Source: Candidatus Poribacteria bacterium (GTDB taxonomy: Bacteria; Poribacteria; WGA-4E; JAJDTR01). Taken from it: a DNA stretch of 44,619 nucleotides. Below the pieces are notes generated by a model, which saw only the letters and a program-made list of their open reading frames with translations, was not told the DNA's origin and ran no database searches. The position numbers and the translations under genes are program-made. Location of the stretch: contig JAJDTR010000165.1 in NCBI GenBank assembly GCA_022827055.1, positions 81,682 through 126,300 of the forward strand. Reading direction: 5' to 3'. Shown piece after piece: positions 25,102-33,730 of the stretch; positions within the stretch are counted from its first letter, which is position 1; each line of letters starts with the position of its first letter.

Positions 25102-28100
25102 TCACGAATCCGGCTCGAAAATCAACTCCGGCACCACCACCTCCCAGCTATCACATTCAAGGCCGCTCTGGTACTGCGGCTCTGAACGCTCGCGGTCCCA
25201 AGCGACAATGGCAAAGACCTTGGCAAATGTGCACCTCATGCCGTCAAGCCCCTTGAAACCGGCGGCAAGCTTTCCCACGACCGTCCCGTTGCTATCCAGA
25301 AGTTCCCAACGTTTCGACCTGACCCGCACCTGCAACGAATCGCCGGGCTTGAGCGCGGCAATAGCGCAATGCACCCGATCGCTAGGACGCCTATACCCGG
25401 CGAAACCCAGAAAGACATCCCCTAGGCTGAGCCGCCTATAGCGGCGTCCGAGTTCCGGCGGTGCCGGTGGAAGTTCAATGGGCATTGGGTGGCGTATTAC
25501 CGAAGGATTGCCCTGCAAGGCATCCTGCAGTGGGTGCGCCCCCGGAAAACGCGCCAGAGCGAGCGTGTGCCGCGCGCGAGTCATTGCCACGTAGTACAGC
25601 CGGCGCGGGGCATCCACATCCTCTCCGTAGTCAATCCGATCCCAACCTCCGTCCAGCACAACCACATGGTCGAACTCCAAGCCCTTGGCGCGATGGGCGG
25701 TCAGCAGCAACAACCCGCGTTGGCGGCGGCGCACACTCCGTCCCCACTCTGCCAGCCATTCGATAAAGTAATCGGCAGATGTTTCCGCACCTCCGGTCTC
25801 CATCGTGTACTCCGCTATGCCCTCCCGCAGCAGTTCGGTCCACGGGTTTGAGGGTTGTTTGACCGTCCAGTCGTCCAGGTCTGCACTCGTCACCAGCCGG
25901 GAATCCCGTTCCCGTAGCCACGTCACGAGCCTTCCGGTTTCTCGCAGACGCCAAACGTTCAAGATGTCTTCATTTGCCATCTGAACCGGAATCCCCTCAA
26001 GTTCGCAGAGCCCACGCACTGGATCAAGGTAACTCCATTCGCGCGCCACCACTGCGCATTTAGACCAGTCCCAGTCTGGAGTCAAACTCGCCAATCGCTT
26101 CAACCCGGCGATGACTACTTGCGCCTGAGTGACAGCGCTATCGCCAGCGGACAGTATTTGCACTCTTCCGTGGGCTACGGGGTCTCGATCACTCCACGCG
26201 CCGCCGGGAGGTTCTTTGGCGCGCGCCCTGTCAATGCCTATGGGATGCCCGGTCTTCATTCGCTGCCGCGCCGGCGCGATTACCGCATTGGCAGCCGCGA
26301 TGATATGGGCGGTGGAGCGGTAGTTGTCGGTCAGAAAGGTGGGTTTGGCGCCGTAGTCGGATTCGAAGAGGCGGATAAACTCAACCGACGAACCGTTGAA
26401 GGCGTAGATGTTTTGATCGTCGTCGCCTACGGCGAAGAGGCTCAGCTTGTCGTCTTCGTCGGCGAGGGTTCTGCCCGCCAGCGCGGAAATCAACGCGTAC
26501 TGATCGGCGCCTATGTCTTGGTATTCATCCACCAATATCCAACGGAAACCCGCCAGCAGCCGCCCCCGATACTCGTCCGCTTCGTCCGGCGGCAGTCCCT
26601 CCCCGCGCAGCAACGCCGCCGCATCTCGGAGTACGCCTTGAAAATCTTCGTCGTCCACAGAATTTGCGCGTCCCGCAAAACTGGCGCCGACAAGACGCAT
26701 GGCGAGCGCGTGGCACGTCAACACCATCACCCCGCGCGCGTCGTCCCCGATCAGCTCCGCAAGACGGCGGCGAATCTCGACCGCCGCGTGCCGGTTGTAG
26801 GCGAGAGCCAAGATGCCGCGAGGATTTTCTCGCTTTGCGCGTACCAGATAGGCGATACGATGCACCAATACCCGTGTTTTGCCGGAGCCGGGACCGGCGA
26901 GCACCAGCACGTTCGTCTGCTCTCGGTCATCTACCACGATGCGGCGCTGAATGGGGTTTCTCAGGCTTTCGACAATGGCTCGCCACGACTCCGGAGTAGT
27001 CTGCCGCGAAATTTCCCCCTCGCTGTCCGGAAGCCAGCGGCGCAGAAAATCATCTCGGTCCAGCATGAAATAGTCCATTGCCAGACGCAGGGCGTCAGCC
27101 ATCGACCCAAGCCCCCGCTGCGCGAACTCCGCCATAACATGGATTTGCAGAATCTGTTCGCCGTAGTGGAGTTTGAGTGATGCAAAATCCGCTTGGGCGA
27201 AACCTCGGCGTTCCGGATTCAGGTGGATGGTCATCGCCGGTCGAAACACCGTCAGACCGCTATTGAGTTGGGTAACCTCCTGTTCGTGAAGCCATAGTAG
27301 TGCGCGCTCCATCAACTTGACAGGGTTCTTGACTCGGCTCATGAAGATTTGGTCCGACTTGACCGCCACCAGCAGTTTGCCCAAGGTCGTCTCGGCGAGT
27401 AGGTCTGTGCCTCGACTTCCCGGCGGCAGGCTGGCGAGCAGATGTTCGAGGAGGCGCTGCGCGGCTTCGCGTCGCAGCCTGGCGGTTTCCTTCAACGCAT
27501 TCCACTCGCGTTGCAACGTCACGCGCACCATCTCTCGATCATGCCCTCGTACTACGAGACTTCCCCCGCCACTGCCCTCGCCCCGTCCATCGGCGGCGAT
27601 GCTTCGGAGAATCCGCCATAGGCGTTCCGGCAAGGCGTAGACATGCCCCTCCTCCTTCAGCCGTTGGCTGGCGACGCGGAGATGCAGCATGGAACTCTCG
27701 CCCTTATCCATATCGGGAGCCGTCTCACGTAGTAGGTCAATCAGGGCACCCTCCAGCGCCGCCGCCTCGTCGTAGCGTTTCCGCGACGAGCGTTCGATCC
27801 CGGTGTGTACGAAGGCAGTCAGCACGGTGTCGTTGCTCGCTATACCCAATTGTTCCAGATCGAAGAGCGCCCCTCGCACCCCTTCCGAAGTTAGACCCGT
27901 TGCCGCCATCAGTTCGTCCGTGGAGATACCCTCGTCCGGGTCTGCCTCGATCAGTCTTTCAACGATGGTCAACAGTTGGCAACGGTAGGCATCTCTGATA
28001 TGAGTCTTTTCCAGCTTGGCGCGCACCTCCTCCTTCGATCTCACGCGCAGCGAGGACGGAAAAACCTGTACATGGTTCTCCTCTCGGCTCAAAAGCACCG

Positions 28101-30282
28101 CCTCCTCCAACCATGCCACCGCGGTGCGCACGCGGTTGTCGTCGGTCACCGAATCTCGCTCAAAGGCTTTGTCTTCATCCTCAAGCAGGATTTCACCGGG
28201 GGTGGCTACCACCTCGCCGCCCAATCGCTTTCTCCGATCCAGATTCCGCAGTGCTCTCAGCACTCCATGGATTTCCCGCCGCGTCAGCCGAGAATAAGCC
28301 GACATGCCAAACTGGTGCTCCACATCTTCAGGCGCGTAAAGCAGCACGCAGCGCGCCGTCCTCTGGTCTCGGCCGGCGCGGCCCGCCTCCTGCAGGTAAT
28401 TTTCCAAGGAACCGGGGATGTCGGCATGGATGACTAGCCGCACATCCGATTTATCTATTCCCATGCCGAAAGCGTTGGTGGCAACGATAACTCGCAGGCC
28501 GCCGCGGATGAAACTCTCTTGGACATGCTTCTTTGTCTCCGGAGGCAGCTTTGCATGGAAGTGGACCGCCGCCATCTCTTTTGCCTGCAAGAACTCGGCA
28601 ATCTCTTCGGTCTGCCGTCGAGTGGCGCAGTACACGATGGCGCCGCCCGGCTCATCCGCCGGCAAATCCGCTGTAATAATCTGATGGATGTTAGTGTACT
28701 TCTCGCCGCCGGTCGTCCGCACAACCACAAACTCCAAGTTGGTTCGTTGAGCGCCGCCGTCAAAGACCTTCAGTTCAATCCCTAGTTCATCACGGAAATA
28801 GTCCACGATTTCCGCCTTCACATCGGGCTTGGCGGTCGCGGTCAGGCACAACACGGGTGGCACCGGTTCGTCCCCGGCTTTTTCGCGGATGAACCGACCC
28901 ACGTACCGGTAATCGGGCCGAAAGTCGTGCCCCCACTTCGAGAGGCAGTGCGCCTCATCTAGCACCCAAGCGCCGATTTCGCGTTGCGCCAAAACCCGGC
29001 GAAAGGAGACGCTGCGAAGCTGCTCCGGCGCAACGAGGACGATACCGGCATCCCCCAAGCGCACTCGGTCTAGGGCATCCGCCCGCTCGGGCATCGACAA
29101 CATCCCGTTGACAGTGACGCAGCAACCGATGCCCCGTGCATCAAGCCCCGCCACTTGGTCTGCCATCAAGGCGACCAACGGCGAAATTACTACCGTCAGA
29201 GCGCCTGTCTTGTCGTAGGATGACAGTGCCGGGAGCTGATAACAAAGCGATTTGCCGCTACCGGTCGGCAGGATCCCCAGCACATGTTCGCGCGCCATCG
29301 CGGCTTCGACGATGGACTGCTGAATGGATCTTTCGGCATCATCCGCAGGCTTTTTTCGGAAGTCGTCAAAACCGAACCAGCGGGTGAGTTCCTTGCGGGC
29401 GTCGTGCCGTTCCCTGCACCAGCCGCAAGCGGCATCGGCGCAGGAGGTGTCGCGCAGCCGGCGAACCAACCGACCCGCCTCGGGAAACTGATGCCGCACC
29501 CAAGGGGGCATGACCGAGTTTCCACCGGACACCGATATCCACGCCAAGGCATAAGCCAACTCCCAGGCGTGCCGGTCGGCATTTACTATCGCCTCGCGGG
29601 CGTGTGTCTGGCATGCCTTGTCATTTAGAAGTGCGTAAATGGCGACGTACGCCTCTGCATCGACCGGCTTTTGCGAGCCACGTAGGGATGCGAAAAACCC
29701 ATCGAATCCCGCGCCGTCGACTGCCGTGGTCAACCAATGCCATGCTGTCAACAGGTCGGACGATGTGCCGCGAAAAGCCTTCTGCTGATCTTTGAAGACC
29801 TCTAGGGCAAGTCTGGCATCCAACTCCGGGTCGTTGATGCGTCCGCGTTTGAGCTGCCCATCCTGATAATGCTTAACCAAGTGATGATACGGGTTGCGCG
29901 GGAAGGCTAGGGGATTGAGTCTGAGCGTATCCACGGCAGGCAGCCGCAATAGTCCCAGATTGGGGTTCGCGGCTCGCAGGTGGGGCAAGTCGAAATCGAT
30001 CAGGTTGTGGCCCAGCAGGAAGTCAACGCCATCGGCAAAATCATCCAGCTTTGCCAATGCCGAAGCCAATCTGCCGGGCGTCGAGCGGAGGATTAGGGAT
30101 TGACCGGTATCCGGGCGCACCGCTGCATAGGCATGGATACGGCGGTCCTTGACGCCGACTTCGAGATCCAGCGACAGGCAATTCAATGAGAGGTTACTAC
30201 TTTCGTCAGCCAACAGGGTGAGTCTATCCGCGCTCGGTTCACGCGACCGATTTGTGGATTTTAATCCGCTCCAGTGCGCCAT
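25102..30282 (-). CDS. Exonuclease-RecQ-UvrD fusion helicase (1726 residues)
   Basis: Three nucleic-acid enzymes in one chain. Residues about 33-170 are a DEDD-type 3'-5' exonuclease (D39/E41 in LSLDLEV, D97 in HNLIDFDLP, D118). Residues about 310-680 are a RecQ helicase core: PTGSGKS (339-345), VLDEAHCLSKWG (440-451), TATAK and QEAGRAGRDQR (631-641). Residues about 770-1090 are a divergent middle with a winged-helix-like stretch. Residues about 1110-1590 are a UvrD/PcrA helicase: AGPGSGKT (1129-1136), DEYQD (1252-1256), GDDDQNIYAFNG, LTAHRAKGLEFDHV and YVAMTRARH. The C-terminal 130 residues are unassigned. A role in recombination or replication-fork repair is likely. ATG 30282 lies directly against the -10 of the promoter at 30283-30311, so the message would be leaderless or the start is further in (for instance TTG codon 33). 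Confidence 0.85.
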   Translation of the reverse strand: MAHWSGLKSTNRSREPSADRLTLLADESSNLSLNCLSLDLEVGVKDRRIHAYAAVRPDTGQSLILRSTPGRLASALAKLDDFADGVDFLLGHNLIDFDLPHLRAANPNLGLLRLPAVDTLRLNPLAFPRNPYHHLVKHYQDGQLKRGRINDPELDARLALEVFKDQQKAFRGTSSDLLTAWHWLTTAVDGAGFDGFFASLRGSQKPVDAEAYVAIYALLNDKACQTHAREAIVNADRHAWELAYALAWISVSGGNSVMPPWVRHQFPEAGRLVRRLRDTSCADAACGWCRERHDARKELTRWFGFDDFRKKPADDAERSIQQSIVEAAMAREHVLGILPTGSGKSLCYQLPALSSYDKTGALTVVISPLVALMADQVAGLDARGIGCCVTVNGMLSMPERADALDRVRLGDAGIVLVAPEQLRSVSFRRVLAQREIGAWVLDEAHCLSKWGHDFRPDYRYVGRFIREKAGDEPVPPVLCLTATAKPDVKAEIVDYFRDELGIELKVFDGGAQRTNLEFVVVRTTGGEKYTNIHQIITADLPADEPGGAIVYCATRRQTEEIAEFLQAKEMAAVHFHAKLPPETKKHVQESFIRGGLRVIVATNAFGMGIDKSDVRLVIHADIPGSLENYLQEAGRAGRDQRTARCVLLYAPEDVEHQFGMSAYSRLTRREIHGVLRALRNLDRRKRLGGEVVATPGEILLEDEDKAFERDSVTDDNRVRTAVAWLEEAVLLSREENHVQVFPSSLRVRSKEEVRAKLEKTHIRDAYRCQLLTIVERLIEADPDEGISTDELMAATGLTSEGVRGALFDLEQLGIASNDTVLTAFVHTGIERSSRKRYDEAAALEGALIDLLRETAPDMDKGESSMLHLRVASQRLKEEGHVYALPERLWRILRSIAADGRGEGSGGGSLVVRGHDREMVRVTLQREWNALKETARLRREAAQRLLEHLLASLPPGSRGTDLLAETTLGKLLVAVKSDQIFMSRVKNPVKLMERALLWLHEQEVTQLNSGLTVFRPAMTIHLNPERRGFAQADFASLKLHYGEQILQIHVMAEFAQRGLGSMADALRLAMDYFMLDRDDFLRRWLPDSEGEISRQTTPESWRAIVESLRNPIQRRIVVDDREQTNVLVLAGPGSGKTRVLVHRIAYLVRAKRENPRGILALAYNRHAAVEIRRRLAELIGDDARGVMVLTCHALAMRLVGASFAGRANSVDDEDFQGVLRDAAALLRGEGLPPDEADEYRGRLLAGFRWILVDEYQDIGADQYALISALAGRTLADEDDKLSLFAVGDDDQNIYAFNGSSVEFIRLFESDYGAKPTFLTDNYRSTAHIIAAANAVIAPARQRMKTGHPIGIDRARAKEPPGGAWSDRDPVAHGRVQILSAGDSAVTQAQVVIAGLKRLASLTPDWDWSKCAVVAREWSYLDPVRGLCELEGIPVQMANEDILNVWRLRETGRLVTWLRERDSRLVTSADLDDWTVKQPSNPWTELLREGIAEYTMETGGAETSADYFIEWLAEWGRSVRRRQRGLLLLTAHRAKGLEFDHVVVLDGGWDRIDYGEDVDAPRRLYYVAMTRARHTLALARFPGAHPLQDALQGNPSVIRHPMPIELPPAPPELGRRYRRLSLGDVFLGFAGYRRPSDRVHCAIAALKPGDSLQVRVRSKRWELLDSNGTVVGKLAAGFKGLDGMRCTFAKVFAIVAWDRERSEPQYQSGLECDSWEVVVPELIFEPDS

Positions 30283-30311
30283 ATTCTAGCAGAAGGAGTA
30301 TGCCCAATCAA
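30283..30311 (-). promoter_or_regulatory. Promoter of the fusion helicase
   Basis: On the minus strand, -35 TTGATT (30306-30311), 17-bp spacer, -10 TAGAAT (30283-30288) preceded by TGC. The ATG at 30282 is adjacent, so transcription would start inside the first codons. Confidence 0.55.
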
Positions 30312-30370
30312 CCCCGTTCCGCCTGGAGAACCTCTCGTAGGTTGGGATTATGCGACTGCATAGGATCAAA

Positions 30371-30409
30371 GGAGATCAAACGAATGAACAGTGAGTGCGA
30401 TAGAGATCC
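30371..30409. repeat. Repeat D unit
   Basis: GGAGATCAAACGAATGAACA followed by GTGAGTGCGATAGAGATCCC. Part of the gene-free stretch 30312-30796. Confidence 0.6.
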
Positions 30410-30504
30410 CTCGCCTGATCGCGACCTTCTGTCACGAGCAAAACTCGCTGCAACACAAGAAACGCTGTGAAGGAAGACGCTCCCACGATCAAAATCAGCC
30501 CTAC

Positions 30505-30606
30505 GTAGGTTGGGTTGAACAGCGCTAACCAAAAATTCAAACATCCCACTTAGTTGTTGAGGTTAGATGTCGCGTGAAATCCCTCGGAAATCCAGTGAAA
30601 CCCAAC
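30505..30606. repeat. Repeat C, copy 3 (102 bp)
   Basis: Same ends as the other copies (GTAGGTTGGGTTGAAC and CCAGTGAAACCCAAC) and the same length, but the middle is different sequence. Confidence 0.65.
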
Positions 30607-30796
30607 TTGAAAATTACCGTCTCCGCTAAGATGTTGGGTTTCATTCCATCTAACCACACTGCACTATCGTTGAAAATCCTTCCTATGGTTCGCGTTAGAT
30701 AGTGATTCGCATTTACCCATTCAACCCATCCTTTCTTCCTTCCACTCTTCCACATCACTCAAAATCAGACGCGTTTCCCCTGTTCCTCCAATTGGT

Positions 30797-30825
30797 TTGA
30801 CTTTGTATGCTCGATCTGGTATAAT
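30797..30825 (+). promoter_or_regulatory. Promoter of the leuS leader transcript
   Basis: -35 TTGACT at 30797-30802, 17-bp spacer, -10 TATAAT at 30820-30825 preceded by TGG (extended -10). Transcription would start near 30832, giving a leader of about 306 nt before leuS. Confidence 0.8.
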
Positions 30826-30865
30826 CATTACATAGTTACAAGATTCTTATATGGAATTTGAAATC

Positions 30866-30985
30866 ATGCTCTTCCAACCCACGTCCATCAACAATCGCCC
30901 TGCCATCGCTTCCGCAGGGAACAATCTTTTGGATCTATTGCGATTGCCTTGCGTGATGGGCGGAGGCGTAATGAGGAGGCGTTAG
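30866..30985 (+). CDS. Leucine-rich leader peptide of leuS
   Basis: A 39-residue open frame from ATG 30866 (or 44 residues from ATG 30851) with NNLLDLLRLPCVMGGGVMRRR at its end. Codons 30926-30946 read CTT TTG GAT CTA TTG CGA TTG: five leucine codons in seven, with three different codons used. GGAA lies 9 nt before ATG 30866. The stop is at 30983-30985. It lies between a strong promoter and a strong terminator upstream of the leucyl-tRNA synthetase gene, so it probably senses charged tRNA-Leu. Ribosomes that stall on these codons leave 30954-30961 free to pair with the terminator arm; ribosomes that reach the stop cover it. I know of no published example matching this one. Confidence 0.7.
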   Translation: MLFQPTSINNRPAIASAGNNLLDLLRLPCVMGGGVMRRR

Positions 30986-31054
30986 ACTGCATTCATACCG
31001 ATTCCCGATTTACAGCCCATCATCGAACCCCCCTTCGGTGGTGGGCTTTTTATT
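30954..31054 (+). terminator. Attenuator: terminator with competing antiterminator
   Basis: Terminator: AGCCCATCA (31014-31022) pairs with TGGTGGGCT (31039-31047), extended inward by TCGAA/TTCGG (31023-31027 with 31034-31038) around a CCCCCC loop, followed by TTTTTATTT. Antiterminator: TGATGGGC at 30954-30961, inside the leader frame just after the leucine codons, is the exact complement of GCCCATCA (31015-31022) and would block the terminator. A further hairpin CCCTGC/GCAGGG (30898-30919) precedes the leucine codons. Confidence 0.72.
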
Positions 31055-31137
31055 TGCTTTTAGTGGATCACAAGAAAACGACTTAAAACTGGGAGCCACA
31101 GCCAATTGCACAAGTTGACGAATTGAGGAGAACCGAA

Positions 31138-33687
31138 ATGCCAGAACACTCATATCAGCCCGGGGCAATCGAGCCGAAATGGCAACGCATCTGGGACGAA
31201 CGAAAAACGTTCCGCACCCCCGACGACCCCGGGGCATGGAAAGGAAAACCGAAGTATTATATCCTTGATATGTTTCCATACACCTCCGGGGCGGGACTGC
31301 ACGTGGGTCACCCCAAAGGCTACACCTCCACGGATGTGTTGGCTCGCATGAAGCGGATGCAGGGCTTCAACGTGCTGCACCCGATGGGCTGGGATTCGTT
31401 TGGGCTAACCATCGAACGCACTGCCGAGCGCGAAAATATCCACCCGGCTATTGTGACGAGCAGAAACATCGACAAATTCCGTGAACAGATTAAACGCATC
31501 GGGTTCTCCTACGATTGGGACAGGGAGATAAGCACGTCCGCACCTGACTACTACCGGTGGACGCAGTGGATTTTCCTGAAACTCCACGAGAAAGGACTGG
31601 CGTACCTTGATGACATTCCGGTCAACTGGTGCCCCGCCCTCGGAACGGTTCTCTCCAACGAGGAGGTCAAAGACGGGAAGTACGTGGAAACCGGCGATCC
31701 GGTGGAGCAACGCCTGATGCGGCAGTGGATGCTGAAGATTACCGCCTATGCCGAGCGACTCCTAGAGGACATTGAAGAACTCGATTGGCCCGAAGGAATC
31801 AGGGAGATGCAGCGGAACTGGATCGGCAAATCGGAGGGTGCGGAGATAGCGTTCAAGATAAAGGACTCCGATGCCTCATTCTCTGTTTTCTCCACTCGCC
31901 CGGATACGCTGTTCGGCGCGACATACTGCGTCTTCGCGCCCGAGCACCCGCTGGTTGAAGAATTTACGACGGAAGAGCATCGCTCCGCTGTCAAGGCTTA
32001 CGTCGAGGAGGCGAGGAACAAAACCGATCTGCAGCGAACAGATCTCGCCAAGGAAAAAACCGGCGTTTTCACGGGGGCTTATGCAATCAACCCAGCGAAT
32101 GAAAAGGCAATCCCCATCTGGGTTGCCGACTACGTACTGATGGCGTACGGCACGGGAGCCATTATGGCGGTGCCCGCTCAGGACGACCGCGACTGGGAGT
32201 TCGCCGAAGCACATAATCTGCCTATAGTCCGCACCGTTCAACCGCCGGAAGACTTTGAAGGTGGCCCCTACCTCGACGATGGTCCCGCGATCAATAGCGA
32301 TTTTCTCAACGGCCTCGGCGTTCAGGCTGCGAAATCGAAGATGATTGAGTGGCTTGAAGAGCAGGGAAAAGGTGTACGTCAGGTGCAATACCGCCTGCGC
32401 GATTGGCTGTTTTCGCGCCAACGCTACTGGGGCGAACCCTTCCCCACGGTACAGTTGGAGGATGGTACGATTATGGCGCTGCCCGAGGGCGAACTTCCGG
32501 TGGAGTTGCCGCCTATTGACGAGTACAAACCGACAACCGATGGCGAGCCGCCCCTTGCGCGCGCCTCCGACGACTGGCTGATGGTCACCTTGCCGGACGG
32601 AAGGAAAGGCGTGCGGGAAACGAACACCATGCCCCAGTGGGCGGGGTCGTGTTGGTACTATCTGCGATACATGGATCCGCAAAACGAGGCTGAACCTTGG
32701 TCTGCCGAGGCGGAGCAGTATTGGATGCCGGTTGATCTCTACGTCGGCGGCGCCGAACACGCGGTGCTGCACCTGCTCTACGCGCGGTTTTGGCACAAAG
32801 TGCTGTACGACTGCGGGCTTGTCTCCACGAAGGAACCGTTCCAGAAACTCTTTAATCAGGGTATGATTCTCGCCTACTCCTATCAGGATGACAACGGCAA
32901 ATACTACTCCCCGAAAGAGGTGGAGGAGCGTGATGCGGCGTGGTTCGTGAAGGCATCCGGTGTGCCGGCAAACACCCAGATTGAGAAGATGTCCAAGTCC
33001 CGCTTTAACATCGTGACGACGGAGGAGGCAATTGATGCATACGGCGCGGATTCCCTTCGCCTGTATGAACTGTTTATCGGTCCCCTGAGCGTCAGCGCGC
33101 CGTGGCAAACGCGCGGCGTGGATGGCGTCTACCGATTTCTTCAACGGGTGTGGCGGCTCGTGATCGACGAAGACACCGGCGAACTCAATAGCAAACTGAC
33201 CGACGCCCCCATTGACAGCCATGCGGAACTGTGGAAGGTACTGAACCAAGCGATTAAGGATGTCACCGAGGACACGGAGTCAATCGACAAAATGAACACG
33301 GCGGTCAGCCACATGATGGTGTTCGTCAATGCCGCCACACAAGCGAAATCCGTTCCGAAAGAGGTAGTGAAGACGTTCCTCCGGCTGCTTTCCCCTTACG
33401 CGCCGCACATTGCCGAGGAACTATGGGAACGCCTCGGTGAGGCGGAACTCATCGCTCACGCGCCCTGGCCCATCTGCGATCCGGAAGCGCTCAAGCGTGA
33501 GGAAGTCACTATCGTGGTGCAGGTCAACGGCAAACTGCGCGGGCGCGTCCAACTCGCCGTGGACGCCAGCAACGAAGAGGCGGAAGCTGCCGCACTGGCG
33601 GACGAGCGCGTACAAAACCACACCGCCGGAAAAACGGTACGAAAGGTGATCGTCGTCCCCAACCGATTGGTGAACATCGTCTTGTGA
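31138..33687 (+). CDS. leuS: Leucyl-tRNA synthetase
   Basis: An 849-residue class I synthetase that charges tRNA-Leu. The HIGH motif is HVGH (55-58) and the KMSKS motif starts at residue 617 in full (KMSKSRFN). The CP1 editing domain lies in between, with [20 protein letters not shown] and the loop [14 protein letters not shown]. The zinc site is reduced: [17 protein letters not shown] keeps only one cysteine. The C-terminal domain ends [17 protein letters not shown], typical of bacterial LeuRS. ATG 31138 has GAGGAG seven bases upstream; the in-frame TTG at 31123 overlaps that ribosome site. It is transcribed through the attenuator at 30954-31054, and rnj follows 43 bp after the stop. Confidence 0.95.
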   Translation: MPEHSYQPGAIEPKWQRIWDERKTFRTPDDPGAWKGKPKYYILDMFPYTSGAGLHVGHPKGYTSTDVLARMKRMQGFNVLHPMGWDSFGLTIERTAERENIHPAIVTSRNIDKFREQIKRIGFSYDWDREISTSAPDYYRWTQWIFLKLHEKGLAYLDDIPVNWCPALGTVLSNEEVKDGKYVETGDPVEQRLMRQWMLKITAYAERLLEDIEELDWPEGIREMQRNWIGKSEGAEIAFKIKDSDASFSVFSTRPDTLFGATYCVFAPEHPLVEEFTTEEHRSAVKAYVEEARNKTDLQRTDLAKEKTGVFTGAYAINPANEKAIPIWVADYVLMAYGTGAIMAVPAQDDRDWEFAEAHNLPIVRTVQPPEDFEGGPYLDDGPAINSDFLNGLGVQAAKSKMIEWLEEQGKGVRQVQYRLRDWLFSRQRYWGEPFPTVQLEDGTIMALPEGELPVELPPIDEYKPTTDGEPPLARASDDWLMVTLPDGRKGVRETNTMPQWAGSCWYYLRYMDPQNEAEPWSAEAEQYWMPVDLYVGGAEHAVLHLLYARFWHKVLYDCGLVSTKEPFQKLFNQGMILAYSYQDDNGKYYSPKEVEERDAAWFVKASGVPANTQIEKMSKSRFNIVTTEEAIDAYGADSLRLYELFIGPLSVSAPWQTRGVDGVYRFLQRVWRLVIDEDTGELNSKLTDAPIDSHAELWKVLNQAIKDVTEDTESIDKMNTAVSHMMVFVNAATQAKSVPKEVVKTFLRLLSPYAPHIAEELWERLGEAELIAHAPWPICDPEALKREEVTIVVQVNGKLRGRVQLAVDASNEEAEAAALADERVQNHTAGKTVRKVIVVPNRLVNIVL

Positions 33688-33730
33688 GCGGAGCATCACC
33701 GAAGGACTGATAATGGAGAGGAAAAACTGA

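Noticed and set aside
30832..31060. T-box riboswitch ahead of leuS
   Set aside because: No AGGGTGGNACCGCG-type antiterminator motif is present. The leader codons and the exact complement to the terminator arm fit ribosome-mediated attenuation better.
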